NCBI RefSeq assembly: GCF_023283535.1
Contig: NZ_JAKILT010000002.1
Coordinates: 1-64,000, forward strand
Direction: 5' to 3'
DNA from: Shewanella sairae
GTDB taxonomy: Bacteria > Pseudomonadota > Gammaproteobacteria > Enterobacterales > Shewanellaceae
DNA length: 64,000 bases
This document shows positions 34,126-43,496 of the stretch, one piece after another. Each line of letters opens with the position of its first letter. The stretch's first letter is position 1. The translations under genes were made by a program, and so were the position numbers. A model generated the notes under the pieces. That model was given only the letters and a program-made list of their open reading frames with translations. It did not search any database and was not told the origin of the DNA.

Positions 34126-35424
34126 ATGAGATTTGAATCATTTAGTTTTGCTCCTGAGATTTTGCGTGCAATCTCTGAATGTGGTTATGAAAAAATGACA
34201 CCAATTCAGCAGCAAGCCATCCCTGCCGTGCGCCGCGGCCAAGATGTACTTGCTAGCGCGCAAACAGGTACGGGTAAAACGGCTGCGTTTGCATTGCCGA
34301 TTTTACAAAAGATGCTTGATAACCCAAGCACTACCGGCCGCTCAAATGCACGTGCGTTGATCTTAACCCCAACCCGCGAGCTTGCAGCGCAAATTGCCGA
34401 TAACGTTAATGACTACGCTAAGTACTTAGACATCTCTGTGGTCACCATCTTTGGTGGTGTTAAAATGGATACTCAGGCAACTAAGCTAAAGCGTGGTGCA
34501 GATATCATTATCGCCACTCCGGGCCGACTGCTTGAGCACATTGTGGCTTGTAACTTAAGCCTGTCTAACGTCGAGTCTTTAGTCCTAGACGAAGCCGACC
34601 GTATGCTAGATATGGGCTTTAGTGCCGATATTCAAAAGATTCTGCAAGCCGTTAATAAGAAACGTCAGAATCTATTGTTCTCGGCAACCTTCTCAACTGC
34701 GGTTAAGCAACTAGCTAACACGATGATGGTAAAACCAAACGTGATTACTGCTGACAAGCAAAACACCACAGCGATTACTGTTAGCCAAGTGGTTTACCCA
34801 GTTGAACAGCGCCGTAAGCGTGAGCTACTGTCAGAGCTTATTGGTAAGAAAAACTGGCGCCAAGTGCTAGTGTTTACCGCTACACGTGATGCTGCTGACA
34901 AGCTTGAAAAAGAGCTAAACCTTGATGGTATTCCAACTGCTGTTGTTCATGGAGAGAAGGCACAAGGTAGCCGTCGCCGTGCACTACGTGAGTTTAAAGA
35001 AGGTAAAATGCGCGTGTTAGTGGCAACCGAAGTTGCTGCACGTGGTCTGGATATTCAAGGCTTAGAGTACGTAGTTAACTACGACTTACCTTTCCTTGCT
35101 GAAGATTATGTTCACCGTATTGGCCGTACAGGCCGTGCCGGTAAATCAGGCGTAGCTATCTCATTTGTGAGCCGTGAAGAAGAGCGCACACTTGCTGATA
35201 TCGAGAAGTTAATTGGTCAGCAACTTCGCCGTATTAGCATTCCTGGTTATGAAGTGGGTAGCCGCGATCTATTGATCAAACAGCTACAAAAACGCCGTAG
35301 TTTTGCTAAGAAACAGCAGCGTGTAGACAATGCTGGCGCACAGGTTATTGCAGAGAAGAACATGCAAGGCCGCCGTGTTAAAGTGAAAAATGCCTCACCA
35401 GCAAAAATTAAGAAGATAAAATAA
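34126..35424 (+). CDS. DEAD-box ATP-dependent RNA helicase, RhlE-like
   Basis: A 432-residue helicase that unwinds RNA in ribosome assembly or decay. Motifs in order: Q motif TPIQQQAIP, AQTGTGKT (motif I), PTRELAAQ (Ia), TPGR, DEAD (II), FSAT (III), VLVATEVAARGLDI (V) and HRIGRTGRAG (VI). The C-terminus is short and very basic (VKVKNASPAKIKKIK), fitting the RhlE subgroup. TAGGACTCC precedes the ATG. The leader of about 100 bases from a TATACT-like -10 near 34038 could allow cold-shock control, which is not shown. Confidence 0.93.
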   Translation: MRFESFSFAPEILRAISECGYEKMTPIQQQAIPAVRRGQDVLASAQTGTGKTAAFALPILQKMLDNPSTTGRSNARALILTPTRELAAQIADNVNDYAKYLDISVVTIFGGVKMDTQATKLKRGADIIIATPGRLLEHIVACNLSLSNVESLVLDEADRMLDMGFSADIQKILQAVNKKRQNLLFSATFSTAVKQLANTMMVKPNVITADKQNTTAITVSQVVYPVEQRRKRELLSELIGKKNWRQVLVFTATRDAADKLEKELNLDGIPTAVVHGEKAQGSRRRALREFKEGKMRVLVATEVAARGLDIQGLEYVVNYDLPFLAEDYVHRIGRTGRAGKSGVAISFVSREEERTLADIEKLIGQQLRRISIPGYEVGSRDLLIKQLQKRRSFAKKQQRVDNAGAQVIAEKNMQGRRVKVKNASPAKIKKIK

Positions 35425-35458
35425 TCGCTGTACGGACACCGAATTATTTTATAAACAA

Positions 35459-35486
35459 AAAAGGCACCTTTTGGTGCCTTTTTTGT
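35459..35486 (+). terminator. Rho-independent terminator
   Basis: AAAAAAGGCACC-TTTT-GGTGCCTTTTTT after the helicase gene; perfect stem with T-run. Confidence 0.9.
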
Positions 35487-35579
35487 ACACGACGATTATT
35501 CCTTATGCAATGAAAGCAATTTGCGCTCTACGCGGTCTTGTTCAACGCAACCCCATTTTGCTTTAAAAAAGGAATAATA

Positions 35580-36224
35580 ATGCTAAGAAATACCTTTGCA
35601 GTAATAGCGCTAATAATCAGCAGTGCAACGCTAAGCCATGCAGCGAATGCTAAAGCCATCGCCAGTGATGAACTCAATGTAATGCCGCTAATGAACGGCC
35701 AAACGATCCCTTCTGCCAACCTTAAAGCTCTAAACGATCGCACTATTGATATTGCCAAGATCACCCAAGGCAAACCTAGCGTGATCTTTTTCTACCGTGG
35801 TGGTTGGTGCCCATTTTGCAATTCACAAATGGGACAACTTAAAGCCATCGAGCCGAAGCTTATTGAAATGGGCTTTCAGCTAATTGGCATATCACCCGAC
35901 ACGCCAGCCAAACTTAAACAGTCAATGACAGAGCAAGAGCTCTCTTACACCTTATTATCTGACGCTAACCTTGATGTGAGTAAAGCGTTCGGTTTGGCCT
36001 ACTTTACAAGTGAAAAAGTCACTAATCGCTACCTAAGTAAAATGAAGCTTGAAAACAAGCTTTGGCAAACACCAGAGGGCGAACAACGCTTAGTGTTACC
36101 TGTGCCAGCAGTTTACATTACAGATGCTAATGGCCTAGTGCACTTTCAATATGTTAACCCTAACTTTAGAGTGCGCCCTGCACCAGAGTTAATAATGACA
36201 GCAGCAAGTTTAATTAAACAGTAA
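35580..36224 (+). CDS. Exported AhpC/TSA-type peroxiredoxin or thiol oxidoreductase
   Basis: A 214-residue thioredoxin-fold protein. The signal peptide (residues 1-22) ends in SHAANAK. The domain has IFFYRGGWCPFCNSQMGQL, with a CxxC-type active site (CPFC), and GISPDTPAKL, as in the AhpC/TSA and Bcp-like subgroup. It would reduce peroxides or disulfides in the periplasm. AAGGA lies just before the ATG at 35580; the frame extends 14 codons further upstream without a ribosome site. Single gene, followed by a 10-bp-stem hairpin (36231-36263). Confidence 0.88.
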   Translation: MLRNTFAVIALIISSATLSHAANAKAIASDELNVMPLMNGQTIPSANLKALNDRTIDIAKITQGKPSVIFFYRGGWCPFCNSQMGQLKAIEPKLIEMGFQLIGISPDTPAKLKQSMTEQELSYTLLSDANLDVSKAFGLAYFTSEKVTNRYLSKMKLENKLWQTPEGEQRLVLPVPAVYITDANGLVHFQYVNPNFRVRPAPELIMTAASLIKQ

Positions 36225-36230
36225 AAAGCT

Positions 36231-36263
36231 GCCCGTAAACCGACTAAAAGGATGTTTACGGGC
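36231..36263 (+). terminator. Hairpin after the peroxiredoxin gene
   Basis: GCCCGTAAAC and GTTTACGGGC form a perfect 10-bp stem with a 13-base loop; only a weak T-rich stretch follows, so termination may be partial. Confidence 0.6.
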
Positions 36264-36345
36264 TAAGTTAATTTCGCACTTGCCGCACATTAGGTATAAT
36301 CCCCCCAGCCGTCACCTTTTATTACTTCCACGCGGCGGAGAATCG

Positions 36346-36984
36346 ATGTCAGATATCACTTATAACCAAGCCGTTTTAGCGTTCGCTATCGCGGGTCTCG
36401 ATGCGCTTGCAGAAGCGAGTGCTAAAAGTAGCAGCGTCAGAACGCCTGCAGCAGAAAGCCACTTTCTATGTAGTTGGATGGTCACAGCATTAAAGCAGCG
36501 TACTTTCTCAAAGCTAGTCGCCGAAGACTTAACCTTGTGGATCCGTCAAGCTCGCAGCATGGGTGCTGGCGCAGAGCTAAAAGCACTGCTTGAGAAGATT
36601 AAGGCGCAATATAGTTATATTAGCGACAAGCAAACAGGCTTAGGCGCTTCGATAAATAACATGATTGCTGATCTTGAGTCACAAGAGTGGCTAATCATTA
36701 CCGATCAAGAAGTGACTAAAAAACTCAAACTTGATAGTGATGGCTGCAATAGCTTAATCATTTCAGATGATCAGTTCACTCAACGTATCGTCGGTGATGA
36801 GTTAATTAAACCTATCACTATTTTTGTGCGAGCTGATGAAACCTTACTGGCTAAAATCGCATTTCAGCATAATCTGCTATTAAGCCCAGGTAACAAAAAA
36901 GCCTCTTTAATTAAGCACCATAAAGCTTACCAAATTTGGCCTAAGAATCAGCAGCCAGCGCTGACCATATTACAGCCTTTGTAA
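36346..36984 (+). CDS. Hypothetical cytoplasmic protein, possibly DUF2913
   Basis: A 212-residue soluble protein without signal peptide or membrane helix. The segment AAESHFLCSWMVTALKQRTFSKLVAEDLTLWIRQAR resembles what I remember of DUF2913, a family of Vibrio, Shewanella and enterics of unknown function; that match is from memory and weak. Helices dominate the first 110 residues and mixed alpha/beta the rest. GGCGGAG precedes the ATG at 36346. No neighbour suggests a function. Confidence 0.7.
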   Translation: MSDITYNQAVLAFAIAGLDALAEASAKSSSVRTPAAESHFLCSWMVTALKQRTFSKLVAEDLTLWIRQARSMGAGAELKALLEKIKAQYSYISDKQTGLGASINNMIADLESQEWLIITDQEVTKKLKLDSDGCNSLIISDDQFTQRIVGDELIKPITIFVRADETLLAKIAFQHNLLLSPGNKKASLIKHHKAYQIWPKNQQPALTILQPL

Positions 36985-37020
36985 GCTGATACTTTGTATT
37001 ATCAATGGTTACGCTGAGTA

Positions 37021-37053
37021 ATAAAAATGGCTTGCTATTGCAAGCCATTTTTA
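37021..37053. terminator. Bidirectional rho-independent terminator
   Basis: AAAAATGGCTTGC-TATT-GCAAGCCATTTTT between the convergent genes ending at 36984 and 37078. Confidence 0.88.
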
Positions 37054-37077
37054 TATTTCAATGACAGTAACTGCAGC

Positions 37078-37707
37078 TCAATTATCTAATGGTGTTGCCT
37101 GCCACACTCTGCCTTTACGACTCACCAGTGCAACTAATGCCCCTTCGGAAAACTCTATCTCTGTCGTTGCTGGCTCAACATATATTTGATGCTCTTGTTG
37201 ATGCTGATCAATCACTGTTGCTGCGCTTGGATAACCCAAAATAGCCTTGCTGCCAACCTTAGCAACACTTCCATTTAGCTCTTCTACCGATATTAGTTGA
37301 GGTATATTGGCAGGTATTCGTTTTACAAAGAAATTGCCTAAATAGTGGCAACAACAAAACATAAAGATAATGGATGTCGGCAACAGTAACAGCTGAGACA
37401 AAGTACTTGAAAAGCCGTAAATGGCAATATAGTTAATCAATAAACCAACGAGGCCAAAACTCATAAAAGCGAGTGTAAACCAAGTCAATGCAGGCAGACT
37501 TTCTATATTAAGCCAAGCATAAAGCCCTCCTAGAAATTGGCGTTTCTGAGGAGCTTCAGATTCAAGACTCACACCTTTTGCACTAAGTAACCCCGCTAAA
37601 CTCGCGCCAAGCACCAAAGTAAAACTTTCTAACAACCAAAATAGAAAGACCAGAAGTAATGCGATCGTATACGGCAGACTTTGTTGACTGAATAAAAACG
37701 ACTCCAT
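37078..37707 (-). CDS. yqiJ: YqiJ-family inner-membrane protein with OB-fold
   Basis: A 209-residue protein, the same length as E. coli YqiJ. Three or four membrane helices (LLVFLFWLLESFTLVLGASLAG, WFTLAFMSFGLVGLLINYIAIYG, LLLLPTSIIFMFCCCHYLG) precede a C-terminal OB-fold-like beta domain (ELNGSVAKVGSKAILGYPSAATV, GALVALVSRKG) as in NfeD-type proteins. YqiJ is normally followed by the flotillin-like gene yqiK; here a terminator and a convergent gene follow, so the partner is missing at this locus. Confidence 0.85.
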   Translation of the reverse strand: MESFLFSQQSLPYTIALLLVFLFWLLESFTLVLGASLAGLLSAKGVSLESEAPQKRQFLGGLYAWLNIESLPALTWFTLAFMSFGLVGLLINYIAIYGFSSTLSQLLLLPTSIIFMFCCCHYLGNFFVKRIPANIPQLISVEELNGSVAKVGSKAILGYPSAATVIDQHQQEHQIYVEPATTEIEFSEGALVALVSRKGRVWQATPLDN

Positions 37708-38019
37708 TCATCCTCCATGAAAATGAGTAAACTACATGATCCTATGTAGTTGCCATGCAATCTATCCTTCAAACTGCACGCGTAACATCATGTTAACACA
37801 AAATTTTAACTTCGCCACAGCCAAGTAAAATTGTTAATGACAAAAACACAAAACCAATAAATTCAACTCCTTCAATGGTACTGTTCTGCCACTCTGGTCC
37901 AAATTACGCGGTACAATGGCTTCAAGTAATCTATTGCAAATACCAGCCTTAAACTTGATGAGCCTTATCCATATTACGTGCTAGCATTAGCCTAATTACT
38001 TCGACTGAGCCTTCGTATT
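37708..38019. other. Divergent promoter region
   Basis: 312 bp between the yqiJ and M32 carboxypeptidase genes. TACAAT at 37912-37917 could be a -10 for the plus-strand gene, but no convincing -35 is seen. No open frame, hairpin or repeat of note. Confidence 0.5.
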
Positions 38020-39504
38020 ATGAGCGCAGATAGCAACTCAAATTACCAAACACTAGTGAAACATTTCCAAAGCATTAGTCATTTTGAACATTTAAGCGCA
38101 TTAGGCGATTGGGACCAAGCCACCATGATGCCTAATGGTGGCGGCGAAGCCCGCGGCGCAGCAATGGCTGAGCTTGCGAAACATATCCATAGTTTAAAAA
38201 CAGCGCCAATGTTGGCTGGCACAATTGCTCAAGCCCAAGAGCAAGTGTTAACAGCAGAGCAGCAAGCTAACTTGCGTGAGATTAACTATCAATTTTTGCA
38301 AGCTAATGCCGTTCCTGGCGATTTAGTCGAAGCCAAAACAAAGGCCGCATACCATTGTGAACAAGCATGGCGTGAACAGCGCAAAAATAATGATTGGCAA
38401 GGATTTAAGCCTAACCTTGAACAGCTTATGGACTTGGTAAAAGAGGAAGCGGCTATTCGCGCTGAAATCCTCAACGTCAGCCCATATGATGCTTTGCTTG
38501 ATAAGTTTGAACCTGGCATGACAACAGCCAGCATTGATAGCATATTCACTCAAGTCAAAAGCTGGTTGCCAGAACTCATCCAACAAGTTCAGCATAAGCA
38601 AGCAAGCGAACCTAAGTACACAATTCCACCTGCAAGCGCAGAAAGCCAAGCTCTACTTGGTCGAGAAGTGATGCAGATTTTAGGTTTCGACTTTAACCAC
38701 GGCCGCCTCGATATTAGCAATCACCCTTTTTGCGGCGGCGTTGCCAGCGATGTGCGCCTAACAACTCGATATGATGAAGCAGACTTTACTAGTGGCTTAA
38801 TGGGCATTGTTCATGAAACCGGACACGCTAAATATGAGCAAGGGTTACCTATAGCTTGGCGCGGGCAACCTGCGGGTCTAGCACGCTCAATGGCATTGCA
38901 TGAAAGCCAAAGCTTGTTTTGTGAAATGCAGGTTGGCCGTGGCAGTGGTTTTTTAAAGCTTATCCAGCCTCACCTCAAAGGGCTGTTAGGCTGTGATCTT
39001 AGCCATGAGAAACTTAACAATATCTACACTCGTGTTACGCCAGGTCATATAAGAGTCGATGCCGACGAGGTTACCTACCCTTGTCATATTTTGCTACGTT
39101 TTGAAGCCGAGAAAGCACTGGTTTCTGGTGAACTAGCTGTGGCAGATCTACCTGATTTTTGGTCAAGTCAGATGCAATCACTATTAGGTATTAACACTGA
39201 TGGTGACTACAAAAATGGCTGTATGCAAGACATTCATTGGGCGGTAGGCGAGCTAGGTTACTTCCCTAGTTATACCTTAGGTGCCATGTATGCTGCGCAA
39301 TTTAAACAGGCAATGGAAAGCCAAATAGGCAGTGTAGAAACCCTCATCAATAACGGTCGACTTGGCGATGTAATGCATTGGCTGCAAACCCATGTTTGGT
39401 CCCAAGGTAGCCTATTGGAAATCGATGAGCTTATGCGTCAAGCAACAGGTGAAACACTTAACCCAGCTCACTTTAAGCGCCACTTAGAAAACCGCTATTT
39501 ATAA
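38020..39504 (+). CDS. M32-family carboxypeptidase (Taq type)
   Basis: A 494-residue zinc carboxypeptidase. The active site HETGH (in GIVHETGHAKYEQG) is the M32 form of HExxH, with the third ligand Glu in ALHESQSLFCE. DVRLTTRY and GHIRVDADEVTYPCHILLRFE are also family hallmarks. It removes C-terminal residues from peptides in the cytoplasm. The leading ATG follows a weak ribosome site. Single gene. Confidence 0.94.
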   Translation: MSADSNSNYQTLVKHFQSISHFEHLSALGDWDQATMMPNGGGEARGAAMAELAKHIHSLKTAPMLAGTIAQAQEQVLTAEQQANLREINYQFLQANAVPGDLVEAKTKAAYHCEQAWREQRKNNDWQGFKPNLEQLMDLVKEEAAIRAEILNVSPYDALLDKFEPGMTTASIDSIFTQVKSWLPELIQQVQHKQASEPKYTIPPASAESQALLGREVMQILGFDFNHGRLDISNHPFCGGVASDVRLTTRYDEADFTSGLMGIVHETGHAKYEQGLPIAWRGQPAGLARSMALHESQSLFCEMQVGRGSGFLKLIQPHLKGLLGCDLSHEKLNNIYTRVTPGHIRVDADEVTYPCHILLRFEAEKALVSGELAVADLPDFWSSQMQSLLGINTDGDYKNGCMQDIHWAVGELGYFPSYTLGAMYAAQFKQAMESQIGSVETLINNGRLGDVMHWLQTHVWSQGSLLEIDELMRQATGETLNPAHFKRHLENRYL

Positions 39505-39599
39505 TCGCCAACATTGACTCTGCAACTAGCACTTAGTTGCAGAGAACAACCTGACTGATTATTTCAGCCCTTATTGCTATTGATACACGAGTTAACACC

Positions 39600-40079
39600 A
39601 TGAGCTTGCGCGCTATTGAACCACTAGATTGGTCGACTATTCTCGAGATCCAACTAGAGTGCTATCCAAAAATTGAACCCGAATCGCTGCTCGTTTTGCA
39701 AAGCAAATGGCTAGCATCACCTGAAACTTGCTTTGTGCTGCAGTCCCAAGAAACGATTATTGGCTACTGTTTAGCCCATCCTTGGTTGCTCGATAATCCG
39801 CCATCACTCGAGCAAGAGCTGGCACCAATAACCCAAGCTGACACACTCTATTTACATGACATTGCGCTGTCGGTCAAAGCACAAGGAAAAGGTGCAGGCA
39901 AACAAGTACTGGCTAAACTTAAAGACTTTGCCCAACTTAATCAGCTCAGCACCATCTCTTTAGTTGCAGTGCAAGGCGCACACCATTATTGGGGCAAACA
40001 AGGGTTTGTTACCAAGGCTATAAGCAAAGATCTCAGTGCTTACCCTGAAGATGCTCACTATATGGTTTATACCTTATAG
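39600..40079 (+). CDS. GNAT-family N-acetyltransferase
   Basis: A 159-residue acetyl-CoA-dependent transferase. The motif A region LYLHDIALSVKAQGKGAGKQVLAKLKDFA contains the Q/RxxGxG/A signature (QGKGAG) that binds the acetyl-CoA pyrophosphate. The C-terminal HHYWGKQGFV is also typical. The substrate is unknown. It is followed 45 bp on by the DUF2960 gene. Confidence 0.9.
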   Translation: MSLRAIEPLDWSTILEIQLECYPKIEPESLLVLQSKWLASPETCFVLQSQETIIGYCLAHPWLLDNPPSLEQELAPITQADTLYLHDIALSVKAQGKGAGKQVLAKLKDFAQLNQLSTISLVAVQGAHHYWGKQGFVTKAISKDLSAYPEDAHYMVYTL

Positions 40080-40124
40080 CTGAGATTTGTTATCATAGAG
40101 CGACTTTCATTAGAGATGCTTACA

Positions 40125-40379
40125 ATGGCAACTAGAATTACCTATAAATTTAAAAACCAAGCAAAAGAAATCAACTTTGCTTACGACAAGTTTCACGACA
40201 TTTACGAAGCGGTTGCCGCAGCAGAAGGCGTTGATTTAACTCAATACCTGATGATGGAGCAGCAAATTGCAATGACTTCTAAAGGCTCATCGGCTGTTAA
40301 AGACTTTCGTGCAAAAGAGTTTGCTCGTTTTGGCTTTAGCGACATCTACTACCATAAAGATGAACCAAAAAAATCATAA
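40125..40379 (+). CDS. DUF2960 family small protein
   Basis: An 84-residue soluble protein. RITYKFKNQAKEINFAYDKFHDIYEAVAAAEG and the C-terminal FRAKEFARFGFSDIYYH fit DUF2960, a short family of marine gammaproteobacteria with no assigned function. I start at the ATG at 40125; the upstream ATG at 40116 is three codons earlier and equally weak in ribosome site. Confidence 0.78.
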   Translation: MATRITYKFKNQAKEINFAYDKFHDIYEAVAAAEGVDLTQYLMMEQQIAMTSKGSSAVKDFRAKEFARFGFSDIYYHKDEPKKS

Positions 40380-40435
40380 CATGTAAGCCTGTAGCAGTTA
40401 TCACCATCCAATAAACCTAATAAAAAGTGATATAA

Positions 40436-40960
40436 ATGACGACTTCATATTTGCCTAATAACGAACATGCTAACTTTCCACGAGCTGGTTTTTTTAAACG
40501 CTGTGGCGCGATAGTTTATGACCTTCTTCTTGCGGTAGCCGTATACATGGTTGCCGGAGCAATTGGTTTCGGTATTTTTATCGGTTTAACATCCACTGGA
40601 TTAATTGATACCTCTGGCTATGAGCATGTTTCAGACGTGCTTAACAACACGCCGCTTTATAAAGGTATTTACCAGTTCTGGATAGCACTATGCGTCGGTC
40701 TTTTTTATATCAGTTTTTGGAGTTATGGTGGGCAAACACTAGGGATGCGAGCATGGCGTCTGAAAATTCAACATCCAAATGGTCAAAACCTCAGTATGGT
40801 AACAGCTGCGGCTCGACTTGTTTGGTCGTTACTGGGGATCGGTAATTTGTGGATTTTGATTAATGGTGACAAGCTCGCACTGCAAGATATGATGACTCGC
40901 TCGGAAGTCGTTGAGCTATCTAAAGAAGCCAATCAAATGCGTAACTGGCGCGGAGTATAA
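40436..40960 (+). CDS. RDD-family membrane protein
   Basis: A 174-residue protein with three hydrophobic helices. The family-naming residues are visible: R in FFKRCGAIVYDLLLAV, D in that helix, and the later D in KLALQDMMTRSEVV. GGQTLGMRAWRLKI is also typical. RDD proteins are small inner-membrane proteins, some with ion transport roles; function here is unknown. Confidence 0.88.
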   Translation: MTTSYLPNNEHANFPRAGFFKRCGAIVYDLLLAVAVYMVAGAIGFGIFIGLTSTGLIDTSGYEHVSDVLNNTPLYKGIYQFWIALCVGLFYISFWSYGGQTLGMRAWRLKIQHPNGQNLSMVTAAARLVWSLLGIGNLWILINGDKLALQDMMTRSEVVELSKEANQMRNWRGV

Positions 40961-41030
40961 TCGCCCCAAGCTTCCATTGTGCAGCTAAAAGCGATAATCC
41001 CTACGTAAAAGACAAAGTTTTAGCGATTAA

Positions 41031-41077
41031 AAAAGCCAATCAGCAACGGGGTAATCCCCTAGCTATTGGCTTTTTTT
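41031..41077. terminator. Bidirectional terminator with nested hairpin
   Basis: AAAAAAGCCAAT ... ATTGGCTTTTTTT encloses a smaller GGGG-TAAT-CCCC hairpin. It lies between the convergent RDD gene and lptG and can serve both. Confidence 0.85.
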
Positions 41078-41102
41078 ATGCTTTTAACAGGCTAAATTTG
41101 TT

Positions 41103-42161
41103 CTACTTTCTAATAAAGTATAATGCACCAATACTAAAGATAAGTGCTGGCATGCCCGCGCTAATAAAGGCAGGTAACCCATATACGATGCTCAGTGGTC
41201 CAAATATTTCACTACAGATATAGAAGCTAAACCCTGCCACCACACCAAGTAATACTCTTGCGCCCATGGTGACGGTTCTAAGCGGACCAAATACAAATGA
41301 CAGTGCCACCAGCATCATTACCGCAACCGTAATCGGCTGCATTAGCTTACGCCACAATGCCAACTCATAACGCTCTGACGCTTGGTTATTACTCTCAAGG
41401 TAATCTAGATAATCCAGCAAACCTTCAATGGATAATGCTTCGGGTTTAACAGACACCACACTGAGCTTTTCAGGCGTAAGCGAAGAGATCCACTTATCTT
41501 CGTCAAGATTAACCAAGACCACTTGCTCATTTTTAAGAGTAGTTCTACGCACATCTTTCAGTTGCCAATACTCATCTTTGTACTCAGCAGAGTCGGCATG
41601 AATGGTACTGATAAGTGTCGTTGTATCGTCAAACTCATACAAGGTAATATCACGCAGGTTATTAATATCTGCAGCACCGCCAATATTGACAAACAAGTCG
41701 CCATCTTTAGCCCAAATGCCACGGCTAGAGTCGATTAAACTACCACCTGAAACGTTAGTCCGTTTAATTTCTTTGGCGCGTAATTCAGCAACTGGCGCAA
41801 CCCACTCAGTTAGCATCATCACCATAATCATCAACGGAATAGCGGTTTTCATTGCAGACATAGTGATTTGCAAGCGTGACAAACCCGCAGATTGCATCAC
41901 CACTAATTCAGAATTAGACGCTAGCATGCCCATACCAATCAAGGCGCCAAGCAATACCGCCATTGGAAAGAACAGTTCAATGTCCCGTGGAATTAAGAAC
42001 AATACGTAAACGGCTGCATCCATCATGGTATACGTGCCACGACCAACAACACGTAATTGGTCAACCCACTTAATTATACCCGATAGGCCAGTTAGAACTA
42101 ATAACGCCAATGAAGAGGTACTAATCAGTACCTTGGCGATATACATGTCTAATATTCTCAT
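41103..42161 (-). CDS. lptG: LPS export ABC transporter permease LptG
   Basis: A 352-residue inner-membrane permease of the LptB2FG complex that extracts lipopolysaccharide from the inner membrane. Three N-terminal helices, a periplasmic beta-jellyroll (about residues 130-265, with VNIGGAADINNLRDITLYEF) and three C-terminal helices are seen. The start overlaps the lptF stop by 4 bp. It is second in the pair, as usual in gammaproteobacteria. Confidence 0.95.
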   Translation of the reverse strand: MRILDMYIAKVLISTSSLALLVLTGLSGIIKWVDQLRVVGRGTYTMMDAAVYVLFLIPRDIELFFPMAVLLGALIGMGMLASNSELVVMQSAGLSRLQITMSAMKTAIPLMIMVMMLTEWVAPVAELRAKEIKRTNVSGGSLIDSSRGIWAKDGDLFVNIGGAADINNLRDITLYEFDDTTTLISTIHADSAEYKDEYWQLKDVRRTTLKNEQVVLVNLDEDKWISSLTPEKLSVVSVKPEALSIEGLLDYLDYLESNNQASERYELALWRKLMQPITVAVMMLVALSFVFGPLRTVTMGARVLLGVVAGFSFYICSEIFGPLSIVYGLPAFISAGMPALIFSIGALYFIRK

Positions 42162-43273
42162 GCTTTAGCCGCCTTTTTACGCTTAAATAAACCTGACAAT
42201 TTAGCGCCCAGCGGACGTTCTTTACCTAACAGTAGTATGCCTATAGCGAGAGCCGAGGCATGGATCCACCACATACCTAGGTATTGAGGAATAACCCCAT
42301 CTTCAAGTGATTTACGTCCTGCCACCATAAGACCGAAGTAACCTAGGTACAATAAAATGGCCGGGAACATTTTAGCAAACTTACCTTGGCGGTTATTCAC
42401 TCTGGCCATAGGTACCGCAATTAAAGTCATCAATGGAATAGCCAGAGGAATCGCTAAACGCCAATGGAACTCAGCCGTTGCTTCAGGACTATCTACCTTC
42501 ATCAACTCGCCAATTGGCATGGCTGATAATTTACGGCGACGCTCGTCTACGGCTTGCTCTTTAATCTGCATCTGGTAACCACCAAACTCTACAATTTGGT
42601 AATCAACACGTTTAGGGTTGCCTTGGTACTGTACACCATCTTCAAGCTGTAAACGCTGGCCGCCCGTTTCATCTTCAACCACTTTACCACTGCGCGCCAC
42701 GACAACATTAGCAACACCGGTTTCATCATTTGGATCAGGCAGCTGCGCCACAAACACTTTATCTAACTTGTTATCACGACCAATGCGCTCAACAAATAAG
42801 ACTGCGCGACCATTAGGGCTGGTCTGAAAACGGCCTTGGGTAATCGCCGCAAGCCCTGCTTCAGATTGCGCATGTTCAAGCACTTGGTTTTGACGTTCTT
42901 CCGCCCATGGTGCCACGTACACTGATAAAAACAGTGTAAAAACCATATTTGCAACCGCAAGGAGTAAGGTCACTCGAGTGATATACCACTCGCTGATCCC
43001 TACGCCATGGAAAATAACCATTTCATTTTCGGCATACATTCGCCCATGAGCTAATAAAATGCCCAAGAATAAACTTAAAGGTAATACCAGAACGGTAAGA
43101 AATGGCATGTTAAGACCGAGTAAGGTCATAACGAGAGAGGCGGGGAATTCGCCGTCAGAGGCATCAGCAAGCACTCGGACAAAGTGTTGGCTAATAAAAA
43201 TAGCTAACAACACCAAAAGTACCGCAATTTGCGCTTTTAAAACTTCTCTAATCAGGTATCTAAATACAATCAC
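42158..43273 (-). CDS. lptF: LPS export ABC transporter permease LptF
   Basis: A 371-residue permease partner of LptG. The N-terminus MIVFRYLIREVLKAQ and segments LGLNMPFLTVLVLPLSLFLG and LFVERIGRDNKLDKVFVAQLPD are typical. Start codon is GTG, with AGGA upstream. It is divergent from pepA, the standard arrangement in gammaproteobacteria. Confidence 0.95.
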   Translation of the reverse strand: MIVFRYLIREVLKAQIAVLLVLLAIFISQHFVRVLADASDGEFPASLVMTLLGLNMPFLTVLVLPLSLFLGILLAHGRMYAENEMVIFHGVGISEWYITRVTLLLAVANMVFTLFLSVYVAPWAEERQNQVLEHAQSEAGLAAITQGRFQTSPNGRAVLFVERIGRDNKLDKVFVAQLPDPNDETGVANVVVARSGKVVEDETGGQRLQLEDGVQYQGNPKRVDYQIVEFGGYQMQIKEQAVDERRRKLSAMPIGELMKVDSPEATAEFHWRLAIPLAIPLMTLIAVPMARVNNRQGKFAKMFPAILLYLGYFGLMVAGRKSLEDGVIPQYLGMWWIHASALAIGILLLGKERPLGAKLSGLFKRKKAAKA

Positions 43274-43496
43274 AGTAAGGATCCGGTCTCCAAACGTTCA
43301 TTTATGCTGGTATCAATACAACTTTCATGTAGACTGTCTACTTTTAGTAGTTTTGTAACCAACAATTACATAACATGGCCAAGGAAAACACCTGAAAAGT
43401 AAATTATAGGGTGCGCCATATTCAGGCCCTTTTTGGGCACAAGCAGACATTATCTAATAAATAATAAAATTTGTCTTTAAGAATCTAGGAGAGCTC

